DNA of 8,142 nt from Trueperaceae bacterium (GCA_024636105.1 JAGXHO010000215.1:1-8142); one strand, 5' to 3'. Shown: positions 1 through 5,520, counted from the first letter of the stretch. The notes: generated from the sequence alone by a model not told the origin. Program-made: numbers and translations.

Positions 1-393
1 CCCGATCCCGACGCCCGCGAGGCCTGCGCGGCGTGCTTCCTTCAGGGTGCGCGCTTGTGGGAGATCGTCCGCCCCGGGGCGCTTCTCGTGCCCGAGGCGT
101 CGACGGCGCGGTCGACGGTCTACGCCGGGAGCGACCAGCGCCCCTGGATCGTGATCGGCGAGGCCGATACAGGCGACCTCCTCGCCGCCCCGCTCAACGA
201 CGCCAGCAACCCCAAGTGGTGGACGCCCGTGGTGCCGCGCACCGCCCTGTCGTTCCCCGGCAACGTCAAGGAGTCCCAGGTGGAGCTCGCCCACGCCTGG
301 AGCCTGCCCGCCGAGGTCGCGTCGGTCGGCGAGGTCACGCCGCTCGGCCGCGGCGCCGTCGAGCGCGCGATCCGGGCGTACGTCGCGGGCTAG
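1..393 (+). CDS. 3' end of a hypothetical protein, weakly PemK/MazF-like (5' end outside window)
   Basis: Frame 1 is open from the first base to a TAG at 391-393, giving 130 residues of a protein whose start lies upstream of the window. An internal TTG at 55 is not needed as a start. The visible part has the order of a PemK/MazF-like beta-barrel: a GALLVPE strand, RPWIVIGEADTGDLLAAPLND (shown here as RPWIVI plus DLLAAPL), then a segment SQVELAHAWSLP, and a C-terminal helix VGEVTPLGRGAVERAIRAYV resembling the end of MazF-type proteins. This is a resemblance judged by eye, without a search. If it is such a protein, an antitoxin would be expected upstream, outside the window. It has no membrane segment. 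The gene downstream has its own strong promoter, so this is a separate transcription unit. That it is coding is quite sure; the family is uncertain. Confidence 0.6.
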   Translation, partial: PDPDAREACAACFLQGARLWEIVRPGALLVPEASTARSTVYAGSDQRPWIVIGEADTGDLLAAPLNDASNPKWWTPVVPRTALSFPGNVKESQVELAHAWSLPAEVASVGEVTPLGRGAVERAIRAYVAG

Positions 394-440
394 GCGCGGC
401 GGCCCGTCGGTACGGGGTGGGGGTGCCTCCCACGAACGAG

Positions 441-460
441 ATGTCTAAGATACTTGACAC
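441..460 (+). promoter_or_regulatory. Operator-like element 1 (ATGT-N9-TT-N-ACAC)
   Basis: First of three 20-bp elements with the shared form ATGT-N9-TT-N-ACAC. It is imperfectly dyad-symmetric (TGTC at 442-445 against GACA at 456-459, with further paired positions between them). It contains the -35 hexamer TTGACA at its right end. Binding by the XRE protein encoded at 976 is inferred from position, not shown. Confidence 0.55.
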
Positions 461-482
461 GATGTCGCCTTAGATTTACACT
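454..482 (+). promoter_or_regulatory. Sigma-70-type promoter of the membrane protein/XRE/SDR operon
   Basis: TTGACA at 454-459 is a perfect -35. An exactly 17-bp spacer leads to TACACT at 477-482, a -10 matching four of six consensus positions including TA at the start and T at the end. Transcription would begin near 489, and the Shine-Dalgarno AAGGAGGT at 508-515 precedes the ATG at 521. Operator-like elements overlie the -35, the -10 and the expected start point, so this strong promoter is probably repressed most of the time. Confidence 0.75.
462..481 (+). promoter_or_regulatory. Operator-like element 2 (ATGT-N9-TT-N-ACAC)
   Basis: Second 20-bp copy, starting 21 bp after the first, which is two helical turns, so proteins on copies 1 and 2 would lie on the same face of the DNA. 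Its right end overlaps the -10 hexamer. The left half is the most diverged of the three (GCC after ATGTC), but the end tetranucleotides and the TT at positions 14-15 are kept. Confidence 0.5.
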
Positions 483-486
483 CCCC

Positions 487-506
487 ATGTAAAGAACGTT
501 TTACAC
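487..506 (+). promoter_or_regulatory. Operator-like element 3, symmetric TGTAAA-N6-TTTACA
   Basis: Third 20-bp copy and the most symmetric: TGTAAA at 488-493 and TTTACA at 500-505 are perfect inverted 6-bp arms around a 6-bp centre. It covers the expected transcription start and ends two bases before the Shine-Dalgarno. It begins 25 bp after copy 2. It could also form a weak hairpin in the mRNA leader, but as one of three similar copies a DNA-binding site is the simpler reading. Confidence 0.55.
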
Positions 507-520
507 CAAGGAGGTAGACG

Positions 521-973
521 ATGTCCTACGAAGAGAAGATCACTTGGGTGAGCGGCTTGGTGACGCTGATCGTGGCGGGTTGGTACGCGTGGGTCTTGGC
601 GAGCATGTTCGGCGAGGTGCCGGTCGGTGAGATCGCGTACCAGCGACCGCTCCTGCTCGCGGTCGGCGCGATGATCCTGTTCACCATCGTCGGCGCCATC
701 GCGCTGGCGATCGGCGCGGCGATCCGGGCCGAGGTCACTGGCAGGGGTTCCGCAGAGGAGGTCGGCCGCAAGGACGAGCGCGACGTCTCCATCGAGGGCC
801 GCGGCGACCGCGCCGCCTTCTACGCCTCCTCGTCGCTCATGGTCGGCGTGCTCGCGTTGGCGATGCTCGAGCAGCCCTACTTCTGGATCGCGAACGGCGT
901 GTTCGCGGCGTTCGTCGTCGGCAGCCTGATCAGCTCCGGCGTCAAGCTGACCGCCTACCGCCGGGGGTTCTAG
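521..973 (+). CDS. Four-helix membrane protein of the kind paired with XRE regulators (DUF2178-like)
   Basis: A 150-residue integral membrane protein. Hydrophobic segments lie at about residues 8-29, 43-69, 100-117 and 120-143. A charged loop (70-99) between helices 2 and 3 carries GRKDERD followed by IEGRGDR; a DERD-type acidic/basic patch in this place is typical of small four-helix proteins encoded next to small XRE repressors. By the positive-inside rule this arginine-rich loop and the C-terminal YRRGF should be cytoplasmic. The ATG at 521 is fixed by AAGGAGGT at 508-515. The XRE gene follows two bases after the stop. The family's biochemical role is not established; a sensor or partner controlling the adjacent repressor is a reasonable inference. 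The family name is from memory of architecture and context, not from a search. Confidence 0.8.
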   Translation: MSYEEKITWVSGLVTLIVAGWYAWVLASMFGEVPVGEIAYQRPLLLAVGAMILFTIVGAIALAIGAAIRAEVTGRGSAEEVGRKDERDVSIEGRGDRAAFYASSSLMVGVLALAMLEQPYFWIANGVFAAFVVGSLISSGVKLTAYRRGF

Positions 974-975
974 CG

Positions 976-1200
976 GTGGCCAAGGCGACGCGGGTCACGA
1001 ACGAGATCCGGGCGCTGCGCTTCGCCGCCAGCGAGATGACGCAGGCGGACCTGGCTGACCGGGTCGGGTTGACGCGGCAGACGATCATCGCGATCGAACA
1101 GGGGCGCTACTCGCCGTCGCTGGAGGTGGCCTTCAAGATTGCCCGCGCGTTCGGCGTGCCGCTCGAGCAGGCGTTCGGCTACCCGGAGGAGGCGTCGTGA
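976..1200 (+). CDS. Small XRE-family helix-turn-helix repressor
   Basis: A 74-residue protein that is almost entirely one XRE/Cro-type helix-turn-helix domain. Residues 22-41 ([20 protein letters not shown]) are the helix-turn-helix proper, followed by the characteristic [26 protein letters not shown]. There is no sensor domain, as in the short repressors that are co-encoded with small membrane proteins. The start is GTG at 976, two bases after the previous stop, with the G-rich GGGGG at the end of the upstream gene as a poor ribosome site, so translation is probably coupled. Its TGA overlaps the GTG of the next gene in GTGA. The three repeated elements at 441-506 in front of the operon are its obvious candidate targets, which would make the operon autoregulated; that is inference. 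Confidence 0.88.
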   Translation: MAKATRVTNEIRALRFAASEMTQADLADRVGLTRQTIIAIEQGRYSPSLEVAFKIARAFGVPLEQAFGYPEEAS

Positions 1201-1940
1201 GCGCGGTCCTCCTCCTCGGCGCCACCGGCCGCACCGGGGGCCGGGCGCTGACGGAGCTGCTGGGGCGCGGCGTTGCGGTGTGCGCGATCGTCCGCTCGGC
1301 CGAGCGCCTGCCCGTCGACGTCGTCTCCGACCCGCTTCTGACGGTCGTCGAGGCCGACGTCGCGACGCTGCCCGTCGAGGAGCTTCGCGGTCACCTCGCC
1401 GGATGCGCCACCGCGATCTCGTGCCTGGGTCACCGCGTGAGCCTGCGCGGCGTCTTCGGGCCCCCGCGCGACCTGGTCGAGAGGGCGGTGCGCGCCGTGT
1501 GCCGGGCGGCCGAGGCGCGCGGCCCCGACGCCCCGTTGCGGCTGATCCTGATGAGCTCGGTCTCTGTGAACGGGCCGGTGACCGTCGACGCGCGGCGCCG
1601 AGCCGGCGAGCGGGCGTTCTTGTGGGCCCTGCGCGGCCTGGTCCCGCCGGCGCGCGACAACCAGCGCGCGGCCGACGTCCTCGCCGACGAGATCGGCGCC
1701 GAAGACCCGCACGTCGGCTGGGTCGTCGTCCGGCCGGACACGCTCATCGAGGGCGACGCTTCGGCCTACCGGACCCACGACGGGCTCGTCGCCAGCCTCT
1801 TCAAGCCCGATTCGACCCGCATGGCCAACGTCGCCCACTTCATGGCCGAGCTGGCGACCGACGAGGCGTCGTGGCGGCGGTGGCGCGGGCAGATGCCGGT
1901 GATCGTCGACGCACCGCCAAGCGAGGCGGCGAGCTCCTAG
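1197..1940 (+). CDS. Atypical SDR / NAD(P)-binding (NmrA-like) protein
   Basis: A 247-residue Rossmann-fold protein. The dinucleotide loop GATGRTG is at residues 8-14, right after the first beta strand, and VVEADV at 50-55 ends the strand that normally contacts the adenine ribose. MSSVSVNG (119-126) takes the place of the catalytic serine strand, and [12 protein letters not shown] (176-187) is the family's substrate-side loop. No classical YxxxK pair is evident; DNQRAADVL (154-162) is in its place, as in NmrA or biliverdin-reductase-B-like atypical SDRs. It may therefore act as a redox sensor or a reductase of unknown substrate. No membrane segment is seen, so it should be cytosolic. The GTG at 1197 overlaps the XRE stop (GTGA), so translation is probably coupled. 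The gene ends in CTAG, shared with the convergent channel gene. Confidence 0.85.
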   Translation: MSAVLLLGATGRTGGRALTELLGRGVAVCAIVRSAERLPVDVVSDPLLTVVEADVATLPVEELRGHLAGCATAISCLGHRVSLRGVFGPPRDLVERAVRAVCRAAEARGPDAPLRLILMSSVSVNGPVTVDARRRAGERAFLWALRGLVPPARDNQRAADVLADEIGAEDPHVGWVVVRPDTLIEGDASAYRTHDGLVASLFKPDSTRMANVAHFMAELATDEASWRRWRGQMPVIVDAPPSEAASS

Positions 1941-2260
1941 GCGTCCTCGCGCGCCATCGCTTGCGCGAGCCGCGTGACGAACGCAATCAGCACGCCGACG
2001 CCGACGAACACGTAGATCATCGTGAAGACCTTGCCCGCCGCCGTGACGGGGTGGACGTCGCCGTAGCCGACGGTGGTGAGCGTCATGACGCTCAGGTAGA
2101 GGGCGTCGAGGGGCGCGAGGTGCTCCACGGTCGTGTAGAAGACGGTGCCGGAGGCCAGGAGGGCAACGGTCAGCGCCAGCGTCGAGCGGAAGAGCGGGTC
2201 GCTCCACGCCCGCGCGATCGCGCGAAAGAAGCGGGCGAGGGTGAGCAAGAACGACAGCAT
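1937..2260 (-). CDS. Minimal two-helix potassium channel (Ion_trans_2 type)
   Basis: A 107-residue membrane protein with the potassium selectivity filter TVGYGD at residues 63-68. Helix 1 covers about 25-43, the pore helix about 51-61 (LDALYLSVMTL) and helix 2 about 74-97. This is the core of a tetrameric K+ channel of KcsA/Ion_trans_2 type. After helix 2 only about ten residues remain ([11 protein letters not shown]), so there is no RCK, cyclic-nucleotide or other gating domain. The N-terminus (FFRAIARAW) is an amphipathic basic slide-helix-like stretch. The ATG at 2260 is preceded by AAGGAGG (minus strand, 2267-2273). An isolated -10-like TATCCT lies at 2292-2297. The stop codon overlaps that of the convergent SDR gene. 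It is possibly co-transcribed with the 66-residue gene 57 bp upstream. Confidence 0.9.
   Translation of the reverse strand: MLSFLLTLARFFRAIARAWSDPLFRSTLALTVALLASGTVFYTTVEHLAPLDALYLSVMTLTTVGYGDVHPVTAAGKVFTMIYVFVGVGVLIAFVTRLAQAMAREDA
1946..1969 (+). terminator. GC-rich stem-loop after the SDR stop (possible U-less terminator)
   Basis: CTCGCGC (1946-1952) and GCGCGAG (1963-1969) form a perfect 7-bp stem with a 10-base loop, beginning six bases after the SDR stop. It lies within the last codons of the convergent channel gene. There is no T-run, so this is at best a U-less actinobacterial-style terminator. A competing 6-bp stem is possible between 1921-1926 and 1945-1950. Confidence 0.3.
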
Positions 2261-2262
2261 GG

Positions 2263-2280
2263 CGCTCCTCCTTCGGAGCG
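2263..2280 (-). promoter_or_regulatory. Stem-loop holding the channel gene's Shine-Dalgarno
   Basis: On the minus strand the leader reads CGCTCC-GAAGGA-GGAGCG, a perfect 6-bp stem with a 6-base loop, ending two bases before the ATG. The ribosome site AAGGAGG spans the loop and the 3' arm, so folding would partly hide it. This could lower or condition translation of the channel; a regulatory role is inference. Confidence 0.4.
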
Positions 2281-2317
2281 GGGATGCGGGGAGGATACCC
2301 GGGCGGCCCTGCGCGGC

Positions 2318-2518
2318 CTAGTTGAGCTCGGCGCGCAGCGGGTCGAAGAACTCCCGCCATGCGAGCACGCCTGCCGATGGTCCGACCTGGACGCGCACGA
2401 GCGCGGGCGGGAGCCGCAACGGGACGGCGCGCGGCGGCGGCGCCCCGAACGCCAACAGGCCCACCGCGACGCTGGCGAGGAGCCGTCGTCGCAGGGCTGT
2501 TCGGACGTCTTCGGGCAT
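2318..2518 (-). CDS. Small hypothetical protein with one N-terminal hydrophobic segment
   Basis: A 66-residue protein not recognised from any family. After MPEDVRTALRRR there is a hydrophobic stretch LLASVAVGLLAFGA (13-26), then a proline-rich link (PPPRAVPLRLPP) and a tail GVLAWREFFDPLRAELN. A basic flank followed by a short hydrophobic segment suggests a signal peptide or a membrane anchor with the tail outside. I chose the ATG at 2518 because GGGAGG lies four bases upstream of it, and because a -10-like TACCCT at 2535-2540 lies just upstream, which would exclude the alternative ATG at 2575. It precedes the channel gene by 57 bp on the same strand, which could mean joint expression. Coding status is moderately sure, function unknown. 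Confidence 0.5.
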   Translation of the reverse strand: MPEDVRTALRRRLLASVAVGLLAFGAPPPRAVPLRLPPALVRVQVGPSAGVLAWREFFDPLRAELN

Positions 2519-2634
2519 CGCGCCTCCCGTCGCTAGGGTACGCGATGCCGCGTCGCCGTCGACGCTCGAGCGCATGGGGCTCGAGGCGAAGCTGGCGCGC
2601 CCGGTACGGCACGCTCTCCACCGTTCAGCAGAGC

Positions 2635-2661
2635 CGCTCGGCGCTCGCGCTGGCCCGAGCG
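2635..2661 (-). terminator. Stem-loop downstream of the FAD oxidoreductase gene
   Basis: CGCTCGG (2635-2641) and CCGAGCG (2655-2661) make a perfect 7-bp stem with a 13-base loop, about 37 bases past the oxidoreductase stop in its direction of transcription. No U-tract follows. It is the only plausible terminator structure I see in this 180-base gap. Confidence 0.3.
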
Positions 2662-2698
2662 AATGCGCCAGTCCTGGTCCGACACATAGATCAGCGCC

Positions 2699-4096
2699 TC
2701 ACGCCGCCGGCGCGATGTTCTGATTGAAGCGGAACACGTTCTCAGAGTCGTACTTCGTCTTGATCTCGACGAGCCTCCTGTAGTTCGGACCGAACGCCGC
2801 CGCGGTCAGGGCCGCGCCATCCTCGCCATGGCCGGCGAAGTTCAGGTAGACCCGACCCGCGTGACCGTACCGGGCAGCGCTCTCCCAGGCCGTCCGCGAC
2901 CACGCGATGTTGACGTCGTCGTCGGTCGGAGCAGCCCAGACCGCATCGAGGGAGTACATCCAGCCCATCGAGCGGTCGCCGAAGGCGGTGGCCTCAGGTG
3001 CCACCCGCGCCGTCGCTCCGCCGAGGTTCCATAGAGACGAGATCGAACGGGCCGAAGGCGCATGAGCGGCGTTCGACATCGCGAGCTCGATCATCTCGTC
3101 GGGAAGGTCCGTCAGGAAGCGAGCCTTCCAGTAGCAGCGCAAGGCGCCGAAGGGGATCTGCGTGTCGAACAGCGTCTGCACCGCGCAATAGGACATCCGG
3201 CCCGAGAAGTCCGCGATGGGCGTAGCGTGCTGGCGCAGTGGCGCGAGCACGCGTTCACCTTCCTCCGGATCGCCGTTCCAGACGCAAGCCAGGGTGTAGC
3301 CGCGCTTGCCCCAATGGTGTGGGGCGAACGCCTCGCTCTCGGCGACCGTGGAGAACTCGCAGAGCGAGGCAACCCGGTCCGCATGCTTCGTCACGAGGTC
3401 GCGCCAGGCCCGGATCGGCCCCGCGCCATCGTCGAGCGCGAACATCGGCGCGACGAACGCCACCTCGGGACCGACCGGGTGCAGCGCGAACTCGAACCGT
3501 ACGACCACGCCGAAGTTCCCGCCCCCGCCCCTGAGCGCCCACAGCAGGTCGGGATTCTCCGTCTCGCTTGCACGCACCAGCTGCCCGTCGGCCGTGACGA
3601 CATCCGCCGCTACTAGGTTGTCGACCGCCAGACCATGCTTCGCGCGGAGCCAGCCGATGCCGCCCGAGAGCGTCAGCCCACCGACGCCCGTGTCCGAGAT
3701 CAGCCCCCCCGGCGTGGCCAGGCCGAAGGCCTGGGTCTCCCGATCCACGTCGCCCCACGTTGCGCCGCCCTCGACGACCGCGATGCGGCGTGCCGGGTCC
3801 ACGTGGACCGCGCGCATCAGCGAAAGGTCGATCATCAGCGCGTCGTCGGCCACCGCGTGCCCGGCGACGTTGTGCGCCCCGCCCCGGATCGAGACGGGAA
3901 GCCCCTGCGCGCGCGCATGGCGCACGGCAGCCATCACGTCCGCGAGTCCGCGGCAGCGGGCGATCAGCGCGGGCCGGCGATCGATGGTCGCGTTCCAGAC
4001 GGACCGCGCCGCGGCATACCCGGCATCGTCTGGCCGGAGGATCTCTCCCCGAAAGCCGTCGCTCATGTGATCGAACGCATCGCTCGAGTCGCCCAT
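2699..4096 (-). CDS. FAD-linked oxidoreductase (PCMH-type FAD domain with BBE C-terminus)
   Basis: A 465-residue flavoprotein of the 6-hydroxy-D-nicotine oxidase/berberine-bridge enzyme family, which oxidises secondary alcohols, amines or sugars with O2 as usual acceptor. The FAD-binding motif RGGAHN (71-76) contains His75, the expected 8-alpha-histidyl attachment site. DTGVGGLTLSGGIGWL (135-150) and LRGGGGNFGVV (188-198) bind the pyrophosphate and isoalloxazine. The C-terminus (KYDSENVFRFNQNI) is the typical BBE ending. The second FAD-linking cysteine of bicovalent members is replaced by Ile133, so a single covalent link is expected. No signal peptide is seen, so it should be cytosolic. The ATG at 4096 is preceded by GGAGGG; the upstream TTG at 4108 falls inside that ribosome site and is rejected. 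It is divergent from a GlxA-type regulator. The substrate cannot be read from the sequence. Confidence 0.92.
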   Translation of the reverse strand: MGDSSDAFDHMSDGFRGEILRPDDAGYAAARSVWNATIDRRPALIARCRGLADVMAAVRHARAQGLPVSIRGGAHNVAGHAVADDALMIDLSLMRAVHVDPARRIAVVEGGATWGDVDRETQAFGLATPGGLISDTGVGGLTLSGGIGWLRAKHGLAVDNLVAADVVTADGQLVRASETENPDLLWALRGGGGNFGVVVRFEFALHPVGPEVAFVAPMFALDDGAGPIRAWRDLVTKHADRVASLCEFSTVAESEAFAPHHWGKRGYTLACVWNGDPEEGERVLAPLRQHATPIADFSGRMSYCAVQTLFDTQIPFGALRCYWKARFLTDLPDEMIELAMSNAAHAPSARSISSLWNLGGATARVAPEATAFGDRSMGWMYSLDAVWAAPTDDDVNIAWSRTAWESAARYGHAGRVYLNFAGHGEDGAALTAAAFGPNYRRLVEIKTKYDSENVFRFNQNIAPAA

Positions 4097-4214
4097 GTCG
4101 CCCTCCAAGTTCGGTACGCGATGAGCCTAGCAACGATGCTGGACGTAGCAAAGTGGCGTTATCGCCAGAAGGAAGGCATAATGGACAACATGAACGTGCA
4201 GTATCGGCGGATTC
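4097..4214. promoter_or_regulatory. Divergent promoter region between the FAD oxidoreductase and the GlxA-type regulator
   Basis: For the oxidoreductase (minus strand) TTGCTA at 4146-4151 and TAGGCT at 4124-4129, 16 bp apart, form a plausible promoter. For the regulator (plus strand) CATAAT at 4177-4182 matches five of six -10 positions but has no good -35; the expected -35 place is occupied by the palindrome at 4154-4167. That arrangement fits an activator-dependent plus-strand promoter. All assignments are by eye. Confidence 0.45.
4154..4167. promoter_or_regulatory. Palindrome TGGCG-N4-CGCCA, candidate GlxA-type regulator site
   Basis: TGGCG (4154-4158) and CGCCA (4163-4167) are perfect inverted arms around TTAT. 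The element lies about midway between the divergent starts, directly beyond the minus-strand -35 and at the -35 place of the plus-strand promoter. This is where an AraC-type protein could control both genes. Binding is inferred only from place and symmetry. Confidence 0.45.
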
Positions 4215-5321
4215 ATGCCTGATCGGACAGGAGGCGGGACCAAGACCGCCGAACGGCCGGTCCTAGCTCTACTGGCAGCGCCTGAGACGTCGGCGTCGGT
4301 CCTCTACGGGCTCTACGACGTGCTCCTCTCGGTCGGCGCGGTCTACCTCGACATGGTCGTCGGAAAGCCCGGCCGCGAACTGCTCGACATCCGAATCGTC
4401 TCTGCCGACGGCCAGCCGTTCCATTGCGTCGGCAACGTGCCGGTCGAACCGCATACCGCCATTGGTGAGATGTCCGCGCCGGATGCGGTACCGGACGCCG
4501 TCATCGTCTGCGACATGTACAGCTCGATCTATTCGACGCTCGCCGGGCGCTACCCGCGCGAGATCGATTGGCTGCGCCACGTCCATTCGAGGGGCGCGCT
4601 CGTGTCTTCGGTCTGCTCGGGAGCACTTCTGCTGGCCGAGGCCGGTCTGCTCGACGGGCGCGAAGCCACCGCGCACTGGGCCTATCGAGACCTCTTCGGG
4701 CGGAATTACCCGCAGGTACGGTTCCGCAACGAGTCCGTCCTCTGCCTGACCGAGGAGGCCGACCGGATCGTGACCGCAGGCGGGGTCAGCGCCTGGCACG
4801 ATCTGGCCGTCTACCTCATCGCCCGGTTCTGCGGGTATCGCCATGCGATCGAAATGGCCAAGGTCTTCCTCATCTCTGGGCATTCCGACGGGCAGTCGCC
4901 TTATGCCGTCATGACCCGCCCGATGGAGTCGAAGGACGCGGCCATCCGTGACTGCCAGGCTTGGATCGCCGACCATTACGCCCAGCCCAACCCGGTCGAG
5001 GCCATGGTGGCCCGGTCTGATTTGAATGCCCGCACCTTCTCGCGGCGGTTCCGGAAAGCGACGGGCTACGCGCCCATCGATTACGTCCAGGCGCTGCGCA
5101 TCGAGGCAGCCAAACAGGCGCTGGAGGCCGAGTCCCTGCCGGTCGAGGACATCGCTGCCGCGGTCGGCTACGAGGATTCCGCTTCGTTTCGCCGAGTCTT
5201 CAAGCGCCGAGTCGGGCTGAGCCCCGCGGTCTATCGTCGCAAGTTCCAGCGACTGGCGCAGATCGCCACGCCGGCCGGTACCGCGGAGCCGATCCGCGGG
5301 CTCGGTGCGCCGGAGAGGTGA
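4215..5321 (+). CDS. GlxA-family transcriptional regulator (DJ-1/PfpI domain plus AraC HTH)
   Basis: A 368-residue regulator with two parts. Residues about 15-205 form a DJ-1/PfpI (class I glutamine amidotransferase-like) domain; its nucleophile elbow is SSVCSGALLLAEAGLLDGREATAHW with Cys134. Residues about 240-345 are an AraC-type DNA-binding domain: the first helix-turn-helix is VEAMVARSDLNARTFSRRFRKATG (261-284), the second DIAAAVGYEDSASFRRVFKRR (312-332), ending in LSPAVYRRKF. Relatives such as GlxA, CdhR and ArgR-type regulators control amine, choline-derivative or amino acid use, with the DJ-1 domain sensing the ligand. The ATG at 4215 has only a weak ribosome site (CGGCGG); an in-frame stop at 4191-4193 rules out a longer N-terminus. 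The divergent oxidoreductase is the most likely target. Confidence 0.92.
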   Translation: MPDRTGGGTKTAERPVLALLAAPETSASVLYGLYDVLLSVGAVYLDMVVGKPGRELLDIRIVSADGQPFHCVGNVPVEPHTAIGEMSAPDAVPDAVIVCDMYSSIYSTLAGRYPREIDWLRHVHSRGALVSSVCSGALLLAEAGLLDGREATAHWAYRDLFGRNYPQVRFRNESVLCLTEEADRIVTAGGVSAWHDLAVYLIARFCGYRHAIEMAKVFLISGHSDGQSPYAVMTRPMESKDAAIRDCQAWIADHYAQPNPVEAMVARSDLNARTFSRRFRKATGYAPIDYVQALRIEAAKQALEAESLPVEDIAAAVGYEDSASFRRVFKRRVGLSPAVYRRKFQRLAQIATPAGTAEPIRGLGAPER

Positions 5322-5520
5322 ACGGACGCATATCTGGGCGCGACTCCGGGTCGGCGCCAGAGCCGCCCTCGAGCGGGCCCACCACGCCCGACGTCACCCG
5401 ACGGCCGAGGAGATCGCCGCGGACTGAGGTGAGGCGGACCACCCCGACAGCGTGCTCATCCTGCGGCAGGTGGAGCCCGCGTGATCCGCCGCCTATCGTG
5501 GGGCGTTGGAGGTGCCTTCG
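5322..5520 (+). promoter_or_regulatory. Gap before the nitroreductase gene, with a weak promoter and its Shine-Dalgarno
   Basis: This 199-base stretch holds no convincing gene. Near its end an isolated -10-like TATCGT (5494-5499) lies just upstream of GGAGGT (5508-5513), which places the ribosome seven bases before the ATG at 5521. There is no clear -35. A few short stretches read like eroded coding sequence (for example ADHPDSVLILRQVEPA before a TGA at 5482), but I cannot assign them. Confidence 0.35.

Noticed and set aside
1139..2536. Long plus-strand reading frame across the SDR and channel genes
   Set aside because: Arginine/proline-rich product with no domain, overlapping two well-recognised genes in other frames; a G+C artefact.
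1179..2621. 480-residue minus-strand reading frame
   Set aside because: Antisense to the SDR gene and out of frame with the channel gene; composition is low-complexity R/A/G/P.
2519..2698. Coding-like minus-strand peptide (ALIYVSDQDWRIRSGQRERR) after the oxidoreductase stop
   Set aside because: No suitable start or ribosome site, and the remainder turns into composition noise; kept only as a possible remnant.
4097..4108. TTG at 4108 as an upstream start of the oxidoreductase
   Set aside because: It overlaps the GGAGGG ribosome site that serves the ATG at 4096.
3255..4151. Overlapping open frames on both strands within the FAD oxidoreductase
   Set aside because: Shadows of a clearly identified flavoprotein; no recognisable motif in any of them.
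4269..4976. Minus-strand frame of 235 residues opposite the GlxA-type gene
   Set aside because: Reverse shadow of conserved DJ-1/PfpI codons; no ribosome site or domain.
5281..5299. CCGCGG-N7-CCGCGG hairpin in the last codons of the GlxA-type gene
   Set aside because: Such self-complementary 6-mers are frequent at this G+C, there is no T-run, and it lies inside coding sequence.
5344..5482. Possible eroded gene (TAEEIAAD, then ADHPDSVLILRQVEPA) before the nitroreductase
   Set aside because: Too short, interrupted by a TGA and with no family resemblance that I can name.
5506..5520. TTG at 5506 as the start of the nitroreductase
   Set aside because: It overlaps the GGAGGT ribosome site that serves the ATG at 5521.
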